Assembly: GCA_023442525.1 (NCBI GenBank)
Contig: JAEZZA010000031.1
Coordinates: 434,001-498,000, forward strand
Direction of reading: 5' to 3'
DNA: 64,000 nt
Source: Bacteroidota bacterium
GTDB taxonomy: Bacteria; Bacteroidota; Bacteroidia; Bacteroidales; UBA10428
Shown piece by piece: positions 46,108 to 54,850 of this stretch. Positions within the stretch are counted from its first letter, which is position 1; each line of letters begins with the position of its first letter. Under the pieces are notes generated by a model. That model was given only the letters and a program-made list of their open reading frames with translations, did not search any database and was not told where the DNA came from. The translations under genes and the position numbers were made by a program.

Positions 46108-46807
46108 TCAGGCCAGCAGCTTCTCTAATTTCAGCTTCCATTTTTCCCAATCCGGCATTTCTTTAGTTTGTAGGTCAATAAATTTACTTGTGTGGTCATG
46201 ATAAATAAGATGGCATAATTCATGAATAATTACATATTCAATACACCCTTTTGGCGCTTTTATCAATTCAGGATTTAAAATGATTTTCCCATTTGGTGTG
46301 CAACTTCCCCACCGCGTTGGCATGTCTCTTAAAACTATAGAACTTGGTTCAACTTTGTATTTTTTGAATTTCTCGATATGTGGTGTCGCAATTAAATGAA
46401 ATTTTGTCCGGGCATGTTGTAAATACCAATCATTAAGCAAGTTCTTTGCTCTCGACTTTTCACTCGCTGTTACTTCAATGAATTTACCCTTAAATTTTAC
46501 ATATTCCTCTTTTCCTATCTTAACGCGTAAACGATATTGCCTGCCTAAATATAAATGGGTTTCAACGCTAATGTATTTTCGTTGTGGTGTTCTTGGCTGA
46601 AAGGAAAGAAAGAAACTTTGTTGTTTAATAATCCAGGGTGCTTTTTTTATGACTTTCTCTTTCACTCTTTCAATGGGTGTGCCTGCCGGAGCTTTCACCA
46701 TCACATTCATTTCGGACGTTACGGTAATTTAAAGGGATTTTCTGTCGGAATACTCCAAACGAAAAGATATTGTTTTACTTCCAAATTGAATGGAGATTGA
46801 AGCCATT
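46108..46807 (-). pseudogene. YgjP-like (M48/DUF45) metallopeptidase interrupted by an in-frame stop
   Basis: The 200-aa open part (46710 to 46108) contains the zinc site HELCH...H and the typical WGSCTPNGKIILNPELIKAP of YgjP/WLM peptidases, but begins in the middle of the first strand. Reading upstream in the same frame to an ATG at 46807 gives ISIQFGSKTISFRLEYSDRK, which is the missing family N-terminus. It is broken by one TAA at 46730-46732. The start at 46807 overlaps the stop of the preceding relic (TAATG). Restart at Met 46710 could still give a truncated product. This family commonly travels with type I restriction genes. Confidence 0.75.
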
Positions 46808-47031
46808 ATTTGATACCCTTAGATGTTTTTATTATTGAAACCAGTAACCTAATAATTACATCGAGCTCAGCAAATAGTGATTTCCCTTACAAGAGCTCCT
46901 ATTGCAGTTCCGCTTCTAAGCAATTGTTTACTAAGCACAAACTCCTTTTTATCATCAATAAGATGTTGGTATAGCTTTACAATGCGTAATGCAAACCCCA
47001 GACTTTTATTTTTTACAATATTTTCTTTCAT
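46807..47031 (-). pseudogene. Four-helix-bundle (23S intervening-sequence type) protein with internal deletion
   Basis: The frame starts MKENIVKNKSLGFALRIVKL and runs through KQLLRSGTAIGALVRE, the hallmark of the S23/TIGR02436 four-helix-bundle family. It then stops after 54 codons (stop at 46867-46869). A second frame resumes with RLLVSIIKTSKGIK and a stop, the usual C-terminus. About 35 central residues are gone. It lies 27 bp after hsdR. Confidence 0.75.
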
Positions 47032-47058
47032 TCTCAATTATCCATTCACAATTCTCAA

Positions 47059-50000
47059 TTATTTATATCTGATTTTAGCTACTCCAATACAATCTTCTGC
47101 AATCTTATCCATTTCATCAAACGACAAGTCAACCTTATATTTATCCCGAACCTCATCAATCAGGTAATCTCCAATTTCAATCAGCAGTTTTCCAGTGATA
47201 TTCGTTTTGTACTGCCAGTCAATAATGGGTTTACCATTGTCTAAAACAAAATCTTGAATAAGGTCATCAATTTGTAAAGCCGTATGTGTTGCAATTTCTT
47301 TTCGAACTTTATTGTCTTGAATTTTTCCGGAAAATGCTTCCACAGTCAAACCATAAAATGCTTTGGCAATATCTCTGTCTTTTAATTGCTCCGGAATTTC
47401 TTTGTCGGTGTGCGTCAATACACTGTTCATGATATCTTGAACTCTGCTCAGGTATTGAGCTTCACTGATTCTCCTGGCTTCATAGTCGGCAATCGTTTCC
47501 TTAAGCATTTGCGAAAACTTTTTGTAAAAAGCTGGATCCTCATCCATTTTCTCTGTGATGTGTTTTGCTGTTCTGCTTGCAATCTTGTCTGCCTTCGCTG
47601 CTTTACCTGTTGTGTTTTCTACTTCCTGTTGAAATTTGTCCTTATCGAAAATGCTCACCAGTTCTGTGATTGTTTCAATTCTTTCTGTTGTGATGTGTAT
47701 GTCAATCAGTTTTTGAATTTGACCTTCGTATTGTTTGTAGTCAAATTCATCGCTGTATCTTTCAATTACGGCCAGTCGCAACTTCAGGAACATGGTCAAA
47801 TCTTCTTTGTACCGATTGATCACTTTTTCTTCCACTTCTTTATGGAATTGAATAGATGATAATGCTAATTTTAATCCTTTTGCAAAGGCTGCAAGTTTAT
47901 CGTAAAACAAAACTCTTATTGCTTCATCTTTCAATAGTTGCTGATAGGCTTCTGCATACCGTTTGTTGGTAATGGTTTTAAAAATATCCCAAAGGTCTGA
48001 ATGTTTTTGCGGCAGCTTTTTGATTTCTTCTGAAATATTGGTGAGTGTTCCTGCCAAATCCTCTTCGTCAAAATCTTCAAATGATGAGTACATCTGCAAA
48101 GCATCATCAAGATTTTCAATTACTCCATAGTAGTCAATAATGTAACCAAATTCCTTGTCAGGATAAATGCGGTTTACCCTGGCAATAGCCTGTAAAAGTT
48201 TGTGTCCTCGCAGGTTTCTTGTGAGATATAAAACGATGTTTTTAGGTTCGTCAAAACCTGTAAGCAATTTATCTACCACGATTATGATTTCCGGATCTTT
48301 TTGATTTTTAAAACGGCTGATGATATTCTTTTCATAGCTTTTTGAATTGCCATGTTCGTCCATCATTTTTTTCCAAAACTGATTTTCTTTTTCGGTTGAC
48401 TTCTCATAAGCACTTTCTTCTCCTTCTCTTTCATCAATAGACGAAATCAGCACCTCACTACTTACAATACCAATTTCATCCAGATATTCTTTGTATTTTA
48501 TGGCATTCAATTTCTTATCGCAAACCAGTTGGCCTTTAAAAGGTGTTTTTCCCTGCCAGTTATCACGAAAATGGTAGCTGATGTCCCAGGCAATCATTCT
48601 CATTTTTTGTTCGGCAGAATTTAAATGGTCGTAACGAGTAAACTTCTTTTTAATGTCTGCTTTTTGATATTCGGTTAATGGCTCTGAAATCATTCCGAAA
48701 AACGTATCAACAGGACTGGCATTTACATCCTGCATGGCCAACCGTCCTTCATAAAGCAAAGGAACAACTGCTTTGTCTTTTACAGCCTGGTCAACTGTGT
48801 AAGCATCGATGATTCCACCAAATTTTGCTGCTGTGCTTTTGTCTTTTCTGAATAGCGGTGTTCCGGTCATTGCTATGAAACATGCATTGGGCAATGTCTT
48901 TTGCATATCAATATTAAACGTTCCATATTGTGTCCGGTGCCCATCATCTACCAGAACAAAAATATCATGGCTTTCCAATGGCTTGCTGATTTTCTTTACA
49001 GCAGCATCAAATTTGTTGATGATGGTTGTAACCACTGCGTCGCTTTTGCTTTCCAATAACTCCACTAATCGGCGGCCTGTATTTGCATTTTCTACGTATT
49101 TGCCACACTTTCTGAACGTAGCGGTAATTTGATTATCCAGGTCGGTTCTGTCTGTTACCAGTACAATTTTGGGATTGTGTATTCCGGGTTCCATGGCAAT
49201 TGCCTGCGCCAACATCACCATCGTCAACGATTTTCCACTTCCTTGTGTGTGCCAGATCACACCTCCTTTTCGCTTTCCGTTTTCTACATTTTTTAACCTT
49301 TGTATGGTTTTTTTAACGGCAAAAAACTGCTGATAGCGAGCCACCTTCTTTTCTCCGTTGTCAAACAGAACATAATTGAAAACAATTTTCATCAAACGTT
49401 CAGTGCGACATAAACCAAACAAATAATTATCCTGCTCTGTTGGCAGAATTTCCTCTTGCTCCAGGGCATCAAAGTATTGACGAACGTATTTGAAACGATC
49501 AGAAAACAATTGTTCTTTTATTGAAACCGGAAGTGGTTTGTTTTTTAGGTCAAGTAATATTTTTTTGTAATTATTTACTTCCTCATCATTGTTGAATTTC
49601 TCCTGCCATTTTGACCAGAACTTTTCGGGTGTGCCGTTGGTCGCATAAGCAGCTTCCTGAGTGGCTATGCTTAGAATAAGTTGCGAATAAACATACAAGC
49701 TTCGAATACCGTCTTCCTGCTGGTTGCGTAAATGTTGACTGATTGCCTGTTTCAATGGCTCTTTCATATCTGGTCGTTTACATTCAATAATGCAAAGCGG
49801 AATACCATTTACAAATAACATCAGATCAGGACGGTAATGTTCCTTACTGGTTGAACGCATTACGCTGAATTCTTCTGTAACATGAAACACATTGTTGTTT
49901 ATGTTTTTCCAGTCAATGTATTGCAGTGTAAAACTCTTCTTATCCCCATCAACACTTTGCTCTAATGCGTGCCCAAGAGTGAGTAAGTTATATGCTTTCT

Positions 50001-50286
50001 CACAGGCGGCTATATACCCCTCATTCATGGGCAGATTTTTCAGGGCCAATATGCCACGTTCAATGTTCTCATCTGTAAATATGCTGGTTTTGGTAGCACT
50101 TACCCGTATGCTGTTGATTTCTTTCAGTTGTTTCCTCAGTATATCTTCCAGTAATACATTGGTGGTTTTACCACCTCTTTGCCTTTCGGTTTCTGCCGGA
50201 CTTAAATAGGTATAACCCAGATTCACCAGCATTTGCAATGCCGGAATCTGGCTGATATGGTCTTCTTTAAAACTGGGTGTTTCCAT
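47059..50286 (-). CDS. hsdR: Type I restriction endonuclease, HsdR subunit
   Basis: This 1075-aa motor and nuclease subunit has an N-terminal PD-(D/E)xK nuclease with Asp154 (YRPDLMLF) and Glu168-x-Lys170 (IIECKRP). The first RecA-like motor has Walker A QGSGKS (348-353). Its motif II reads DDGH (447-450), where most relatives have DEAH or DEGH. Motif III MTGTPL and a second RecA-like domain with LLTGFDEP and AIARVNR follow, then a helical C-terminus that docks onto HsdM/HsdS. All catalytic landmarks other than the motif II change are intact. It is separated from hsdM/hsdS by about 4 kb of other genes. Confidence 0.94.
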   Translation of the reverse strand: METPSFKEDHISQIPALQMLVNLGYTYLSPAETERQRGGKTTNVLLEDILRKQLKEINSIRVSATKTSIFTDENIERGILALKNLPMNEGYIAACEKAYNLLTLGHALEQSVDGDKKSFTLQYIDWKNINNNVFHVTEEFSVMRSTSKEHYRPDLMLFVNGIPLCIIECKRPDMKEPLKQAISQHLRNQQEDGIRSLYVYSQLILSIATQEAAYATNGTPEKFWSKWQEKFNNDEEVNNYKKILLDLKNKPLPVSIKEQLFSDRFKYVRQYFDALEQEEILPTEQDNYLFGLCRTERLMKIVFNYVLFDNGEKKVARYQQFFAVKKTIQRLKNVENGKRKGGVIWHTQGSGKSLTMVMLAQAIAMEPGIHNPKIVLVTDRTDLDNQITATFRKCGKYVENANTGRRLVELLESKSDAVVTTIINKFDAAVKKISKPLESHDIFVLVDDGHRTQYGTFNIDMQKTLPNACFIAMTGTPLFRKDKSTAAKFGGIIDAYTVDQAVKDKAVVPLLYEGRLAMQDVNASPVDTFFGMISEPLTEYQKADIKKKFTRYDHLNSAEQKMRMIAWDISYHFRDNWQGKTPFKGQLVCDKKLNAIKYKEYLDEIGIVSSEVLISSIDEREGEESAYEKSTEKENQFWKKMMDEHGNSKSYEKNIISRFKNQKDPEIIIVVDKLLTGFDEPKNIVLYLTRNLRGHKLLQAIARVNRIYPDKEFGYIIDYYGVIENLDDALQMYSSFEDFDEEDLAGTLTNISEEIKKLPQKHSDLWDIFKTITNKRYAEAYQQLLKDEAIRVLFYDKLAAFAKGLKLALSSIQFHKEVEEKVINRYKEDLTMFLKLRLAVIERYSDEFDYKQYEGQIQKLIDIHITTERIETITELVSIFDKDKFQQEVENTTGKAAKADKIASRTAKHITEKMDEDPAFYKKFSQMLKETIADYEARRISEAQYLSRVQDIMNSVLTHTDKEIPEQLKDRDIAKAFYGLTVEAFSGKIQDNKVRKEIATHTALQIDDLIQDFVLDNGKPIIDWQYKTNITGKLLIEIGDYLIDEVRDKYKVDLSFDEMDKIAEDCIGVAKIRYK

Positions 50287-50399
50287 TACTTTATTATTTC
50301 GTTTACGTCATAAATAGAAAAGCGAGGTTTTCTATACACGTTGTTCTTGATATGTAAAGATTTCCGGCTTTTTCTATACACGTTTTTGTCTCTTATCTG
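50287..50399 (-). promoter_or_regulatory. hsdR upstream region with two 15-bp direct repeats
   Basis: Two perfect direct copies of TTTTCTATACACGTT lie at 50328-50342 and 50370-50384, exactly 42 bp (four helical turns) apart, in the 113-bp gap upstream of hsdR. They could be operator sites that time restriction expression. No clear TAnnTTTG promoter element was found here. Confidence 0.55.
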
Positions 50400-51179
50400 C
50401 TAACCTTCATTTAAACTTACTCTGAATGATTTTTTAAATTGCTCAAATACATTTTTCGGGTCAATATTGCTCAATCCCATTTCTTTAAAAATGGCTTTGT
50501 CCGGTAAATCGCCAGCCGTCAATTCAGCAAACTGATTTATGTGTTCTTGAATATTCTTAGGCAAATCAAATTCTGATTCAGGCGTAAGCATCACGGTTAA
50601 ACGAAACACGTCTGCTTTGTGCTTTTTCAACATCTTTGCATCTTCTTTACTTCCGTTTTCAACTCTTTCTTTTATTTCCAAAAATGCTTTTGCTTTCAAA
50701 CATATCAATGCTTCAATATTGGCATAATGCAAGCCATCCTCTACCAGACTGTGTTCAATCATGTAATAGTAATAGTCATCATTCAATAGTATGGCTGATA
50801 AACTGGATAAGTCGTCATCCACCGGAATAGGTGTTAGATGTGCTTCTCCTTCTAAAACAATTACATCGGGAGTTCTTGAAAACAGTTCTATCTGATGCGG
50901 AAATTCTGCATTCTCTGGCTTAAAAAATCGGTAGTACTCTCTTTTGTCATTACTTTTTTCTCTTTGCTGATACTTGCCATTATTAATAAACTGCCAGAAC
51001 TGTTTTACAAAATCAGAACTAAGGGCTTCTACCACCAAAATAATATCTATATCCTTGGTGGCTCTGGGAACAAATCCCGCTTCATCAATTATAATGTCAC
51101 AAGCAGTGCCGCCAATAATCACATAATTATCGGAATACTGCTCAAAATATTTTTTGAAAATGTCTAATCCTCTTACCAT
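50400..51179 (-). CDS. Nucleotidyltransferase-fold protein (AbiEii-toxin-like)
   Basis: This 259-aa protein has the N-terminal nucleotidyltransferase signature IIGGTACD (Gly23-Gly24) and Asp43-x-Asp45 in TKDIDIIL, the pattern of the DNA polymerase beta-type fold used by AbiEii toxins. The remainder is helical. It overlaps the upstream winged-helix gene by 7 bp, a typical toxin-antitoxin layout, and lies inside a restriction locus. Related proteins transfer nucleotides to tRNA or other targets. Enzyme activity here is inferred from the motif only. Confidence 0.72.
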   Translation of the reverse strand: MVRGLDIFKKYFEQYSDNYVIIGGTACDIIIDEAGFVPRATKDIDIILVVEALSSDFVKQFWQFINNGKYQQREKSNDKREYYRFFKPENAEFPHQIELFSRTPDVIVLEGEAHLTPIPVDDDLSSLSAILLNDDYYYYMIEHSLVEDGLHYANIEALICLKAKAFLEIKERVENGSKEDAKMLKKHKADVFRLTVMLTPESEFDLPKNIQEHINQFAELTAGDLPDKAIFKEMGLSNIDPKNVFEQFKKSFRVSLNEG

Positions 51180-52183
51180 ATAAATTTCTCTATAATTTGT
51201 TCCAATGCCATTTCAATGCGTTCATCTCTGCTGTCCTTTACACTTAGGTATAAAGAAAGCGGATCGACAACCGCCCTGTAATTTGGCAATTCACCAACCA
51301 GAGTCAATGGGTTATATTTCCATACTTCTAAAGCATACCAGCCTTCATATTCATTCAGATTCACTAATGCATTGCTTTTTTGCAAACCATAAAAAGCTGT
51401 TTTCTCAATAGCGAAATATTCTTGCCTGCTTGGGTTCAAATCGGTGTATTCAGGCAAGGCAGATGCATTGCTTTGCAACAGAAATAAGTCTTTTGGCTTT
51501 TCATCTACGAATACTGTTTTAATTACGGGGTTTACCAGCAGGTCTTGTTCATTTGCCACATTCCACAACTCATGCCTTTCATATAGAAAACGGATGAATT
51601 TTTCTTTTTCACCCTCTACATCCACTAATTCATGGTATTTCAAATTGTCAATCGCATTTGTAATAGCCATTGGCGTATAACCTAATTTTTGAGCAATTTC
51701 TTTAAAGGGATGTTCTTCCAGTTTCCATTGCTGGTTTCTATGGGTGATGTGGTAAATCAGTAAAAATTGTGCAGATGGAAGTAATGTCTCTTTTTTTTGC
51801 TTTGTCTTTGGATGAGCAAAGCTTTCCCGCAGGTCAATCAGTAAATCGGGCATATAGAGTTGTTTCCCGGGCACTATAAAGTTGACGCCTTTTTCAATCA
51901 ACCGTTTGCGATTGTATGCTTGTACGTTCTTCAATACTACCACCACTTTATGATTGAGCAGTTTAATTATCTGCTGCACTTGTTTTTCGGTTTGCTGAAT
52001 GCTTAGTTCATCATCGTTTTTCAGCTCAGCCAAAATAATTTCCGTGTTGAATAATTCTGTTCTATATAGCCTGAAGGTTTCGTGGATATACATAGGAAGC
52101 CTGTCCAGATAACTTTTGGCTATGGGGGTTAAAGTTGGCTGTATGCACAGCGTTTCCTGTATGTATCGAAGTGCTTGTTTCAT
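51173..52183 (-). CDS. Winged-helix regulator paired with the nucleotidyltransferase (AbiEi-like)
   Basis: This 336-aa soluble protein has an N-terminal alpha/beta region (about 20-115) that is not recognised and a MarR-like winged helix around residues 140-200 (FKEIAQKLGYTPMAITNAID). A C-terminal domain of about 130 residues could bind its partner. It overlaps the nucleotidyltransferase gene and is preceded by a clear promoter flanked by an inverted repeat. The role of antitoxin and autorepressor is inferred from that arrangement; it is not a close look-alike of classical AbiEi. Confidence 0.65.
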   Translation of the reverse strand: MKQALRYIQETLCIQPTLTPIAKSYLDRLPMYIHETFRLYRTELFNTEIILAELKNDDELSIQQTEKQVQQIIKLLNHKVVVVLKNVQAYNRKRLIEKGVNFIVPGKQLYMPDLLIDLRESFAHPKTKQKKETLLPSAQFLLIYHITHRNQQWKLEEHPFKEIAQKLGYTPMAITNAIDNLKYHELVDVEGEKEKFIRFLYERHELWNVANEQDLLVNPVIKTVFVDEKPKDLFLLQSNASALPEYTDLNPSRQEYFAIEKTAFYGLQKSNALVNLNEYEGWYALEVWKYNPLTLVGELPNYRAVVDPLSLYLSVKDSRDERIEMALEQIIEKFIW

Positions 52184-52192
52184 TTTATTTTA

Positions 52193-52257
52193 AATAATAA
52201 ACTTGATTATGCTTGATAAAGCTATTAACTTTATTGTGCAAATATAGGTTTATTATT
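52193..52257 (-). promoter_or_regulatory. Promoter with flanking inverted repeat for the winged-helix/NTase pair
   Basis: On the minus strand TATATTTG (52239-52246) matches the Bacteroidetes -7 box. It is bracketed by perfect 10-bp arms AATAATAAAC (52193-52202) and GTTTATTATT (52248-52257), one just above the start codon and one just upstream of the -7 box. This is a good candidate for autoregulation by the winged-helix protein. Confidence 0.6.
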
Positions 52258-52264
52258 CTGATTT

Positions 52265-52517
52265 TCATGTATCAATCACTTTATTCGTTTCAAAAAGCTG
52301 ATGTTCGTTTCGTTGCACATATCCCAACTGGTTGGTTATGAGCTTAGTTTTGCCCATTGTGAATGCAGGGGTATTGGTATGGTATGGCAAAAGGCACAAT
52401 ATCTCCCGCCAATACCAATACATCACCCACCGGCTGCATGGGGTGATGCTTTAGGAATTCCTTATTGGCAGAAAACTCTAGGTGGAGATCGGAGGCGTAT
52501 TGGAGTTTAATTGGCAT
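52265..52517 (-). pseudogene. Metallophosphoesterase with internal deletion
   Basis: The minus-strand frame from the ATG at 52517 reads LQYASDLHLEF and VGDVLVLAGDIVPFA, the first two metal motifs (DxH and GDxV) of calcineurin-like phosphoesterases, and stops at 52344-52346. A second frame then gives KTKLITNQLGYVQRNEH and stops at 52265-52267, the usual C-terminal end of this subfamily. Roughly 170 central residues, including the GNHE motif, are missing. It begins 3 bp after the DUF2188 stop codon. Confidence 0.8.
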
Positions 52518-52520
52518 CTT

Positions 52521-52760
52521 TCATCTCTTTTTATCCTTTGGCGGTTTGGGGTCATTACCGTAACTGTTAGGATTCTGAATCTTTCCATCTTTTCCATGAG
52601 GAATTAATTCAGCTCCTTCTTGCTTTGCTTTTTGGCGTGCCCAGTCCATAGCATCCTTTTTGGTATCAAAATGTTTGGATGCCCTTTCAGCATTTTCTCG
52701 TTTTGAGTCCCAACCGCCGTTTTTGGAGTTTGGGACTACATGTCTTTCTTTGCGTGCCAT
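52521..52760 (-). CDS. DUF2188 small protein
   Basis: This 79-aa basic, soluble protein matches DUF2188: RHVVPNSKNGGWDSKREN, ERASKHFDTKKDAMDWARQK, ELIPHGKDGKIQNPNSYG and a Lys/Pro-rich tail. Function in the family is unknown. It follows the DUF3800 gene by 10 bp, and both follow hsdS on the same strand, so they are probably cotranscribed with the modification genes. Confidence 0.82.
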   Translation of the reverse strand: MARKERHVVPNSKNGGWDSKRENAERASKHFDTKKDAMDWARQKAKQEGAELIPHGKDGKIQNPNSYGNDPKPPKDKKR

Positions 52761-52770
52761 ATCTAATATT

Positions 52771-53655
52771 TTAAGTAACTATCCATTTTTGAGGTGTCCA
52801 ACCCCGAGGTCTAACTTGTTTGTAAAATTCAATAAGCGGGTCCCCCTTTGTAGGAGGGTTAATGTGAGCAGGAGGGATTAATGAGTTTCTTATACCAAGG
52901 TAAAATTCTTCTATTACCGGCATTTCATCATCGAAGGCAGATGCAGAACCAAAAGACTTTAATTGAATATATCTGGAAACAACAAAAGCAACTAAGTCCG
53001 CAATTTGAATTAGTTGTGAATGTTCTGATTTTGAGAAGAACGGAATATCTACTATTTGGCAAAGTCTTTCAAGTTCTGATAGTTTCTTCTTCGTCTTTGG
53101 AATTTCAATTTGAGTAAATCCATCTGTAAAAGACAAATCTTCAGAAAGCAGTTTTAGCAATCGCCTATCATGTTCGCCTTCTTCGTCAAATATGACTATG
53201 GTTTTGCCTTTGTTATTTTTCCTTGAACTATACTTCATTCTTTGCAGACTCAGTAACACATTCAATGAACCAGCTTCGTAAGGGAAGTGCAACTTGTTAG
53301 CCAACTCATTACCTTGCTTTTTGAGGTCAAAAAATTTAGCAGAGTCGATAGGGCAAACAATCAATTTGCAGCTTCTCTCATTTACCCATTGTAACAACTC
53401 CTTGAATATTTTCTTCCGGTCTTCATGAGGAACATTATACCATTCCTTTCTTCCTCTAAAAATTTGTGCAGCCTTCAGTTCAGAGACTTCAATACCATGT
53501 GTGTGAAGTAATTTTTTTAGAAAACTGGAATGCTCCCGGTTAGTTTTGTGAATTTTGGTTGCGTCTGAAACAACCCCCACTAATACTTCAACAGGTTGGT
53601 TTCGGTCAAATTTTGTTCCACAATGACCGCTTTCATCAATGTAGCAGAAATACAT
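52771..53655 (-). CDS. DUF3800 (putative RNase H-like) protein
   Basis: This 294-aa protein opens with YFCYIDESGHCG and contains VIFDEEGEHDRRL in the middle and LIQIADLVAFVVSRY near the end. These acidic clusters define DUF3800, proposed to have an RNase H-like nuclease fold and often found in defence islands. It starts 12 bp after the hsdS stop codon. Whether it modifies the restriction system or acts on its own against phage is not known. Confidence 0.8.
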   Translation of the reverse strand: MYFCYIDESGHCGTKFDRNQPVEVLVGVVSDATKIHKTNREHSSFLKKLLHTHGIEVSELKAAQIFRGRKEWYNVPHEDRKKIFKELLQWVNERSCKLIVCPIDSAKFFDLKKQGNELANKLHFPYEAGSLNVLLSLQRMKYSSRKNNKGKTIVIFDEEGEHDRRLLKLLSEDLSFTDGFTQIEIPKTKKKLSELERLCQIVDIPFFSKSEHSQLIQIADLVAFVVSRYIQLKSFGSASAFDDEMPVIEEFYLGIRNSLIPPAHINPPTKGDPLIEFYKQVRPRGWTPQKWIVT

Positions 53656-53667
53656 AAGTTTAGTTTT

Positions 53668-54849
53668 TTATTTAAGTCTAACTTTTCCTGTTAAAAGCTG
53701 CTGCATCAACCCCTTCTTCTGCTCCCTCAACTTCTCGGCTTTGGCTTTGAGCAAACTAATTTCTTTATCTGCCGCTTGCATTACTTGAGCAATGGCGGTT
53801 TGTTCTTCGAGAGATGGGCAAGGAATTTTTACTGTATAGAAATCTTCGTAACTGATTTGTTTTCCATCACGAATTCCAATTACTGCAATAGCCAAATGCC
53901 CGATGAAATCATAACTCTTGAAATACTGCTTGTAAAATTCTTCACTGATAGGTTTCTTTGGTTTTAGTACTGTATATGCAGGACTCACTAAACCTCTGTA
54001 ATATGAATATTCCAAACCACCTTGAAATGAACGGAGGCTAATTACAAAATCTCCAACTTCAACGAGTTTAAAGCCTTCTGTTCCAGTTGTTGGCATTGTA
54101 ACTCTTCCTTCTAGCATTGTTCTTGGAATCATTCCTTTATCTTGTGTAGCGGAGAGTAGTTCCTCATCTGCATATCCCTTTTTTGTCACACTTTTGAAAA
54201 CTTCACCAGCGCCCAGTTTTTCCCACTCTTCCCCTAACCCCTTCAACCTCTTCTTCCCTGTCAGCAACTGCTGCATGAGCCATTTTTTGCGTTGTTCTTT
54301 TTGGCGGATGAGCTGTTCGGTAAGTTGGATGGCTTTATCCCAGGTGCAGAGACAGGCGGCTATGGCTTTTTGCTCGGGAAGGGGGGGAACTACAATTGGT
54401 ATTGACAAGCATACCTCTTTGTTTAATTTGGGTTGAGCTGTCCCTGTGTTGTATTTATCATATTTTATACTTTCGAGATATTCTGTTACAAATTTTCGAT
54501 CATATCCATCAAGAGTTTTCAAAACATGTGCGTGATTATTTACCCAAACTTTGCCTTCTACCATGAAAGCAAGTGGTGTTGTTCGACTTAATATATTTGC
54601 ACCATCTTCACCCAACAAGATAAACTCGTCATCAAACAAATAATCATTAACATAATCAATTATTCCTGAGGCGCCATAATATGGATATGTGCCTTTCATT
54701 TTACTCCTTTCAGTTTCCTTAATTGGCCTCCTGTTTTCATCCAAAAATGAAACTATTTCCCCCAACGTTTTCACCTCCCAATCAGCAGGAATTTTCCCAA
54801 TGGGCGTGTCTTTGTAGCCAGCTCGTTTTCTATCTTTTGTAATACTCAT
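53668..54849 (-). CDS. hsdS: Type I restriction-modification specificity subunit HsdS
   Basis: This 393-aa protein has two target-recognition domains (about 20-150 and 210-345), each followed by a coiled-coil half (about 155-195 and 350-390). Both halves show LPEQKAIAACLC / LEEQTAIAQVMQ and MQQLLTGK(K/V)RLK, the usual repeat architecture of a full-length HsdS. Each domain recognises half of a bipartite DNA site. It starts 2 bp after the RhuM relic that separates it from hsdM. Confidence 0.92.
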   Translation of the reverse strand: MSITKDRKRAGYKDTPIGKIPADWEVKTLGEIVSFLDENRRPIKETERSKMKGTYPYYGASGIIDYVNDYLFDDEFILLGEDGANILSRTTPLAFMVEGKVWVNNHAHVLKTLDGYDRKFVTEYLESIKYDKYNTGTAQPKLNKEVCLSIPIVVPPLPEQKAIAACLCTWDKAIQLTEQLIRQKEQRKKWLMQQLLTGKKRLKGLGEEWEKLGAGEVFKSVTKKGYADEELLSATQDKGMIPRTMLEGRVTMPTTGTEGFKLVEVGDFVISLRSFQGGLEYSYYRGLVSPAYTVLKPKKPISEEFYKQYFKSYDFIGHLAIAVIGIRDGKQISYEDFYTVKIPCPSLEEQTAIAQVMQAADKEISLLKAKAEKLREQKKGLMQQLLTGKVRLK

Positions 54850-54850
54850 T

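Noticed and set aside
52301..52510. 69-aa plus-strand frame in the gap
   Set aside because: The opposite strand there encodes the recognisable metallophosphoesterase relic, so the plus frame is a shadow.
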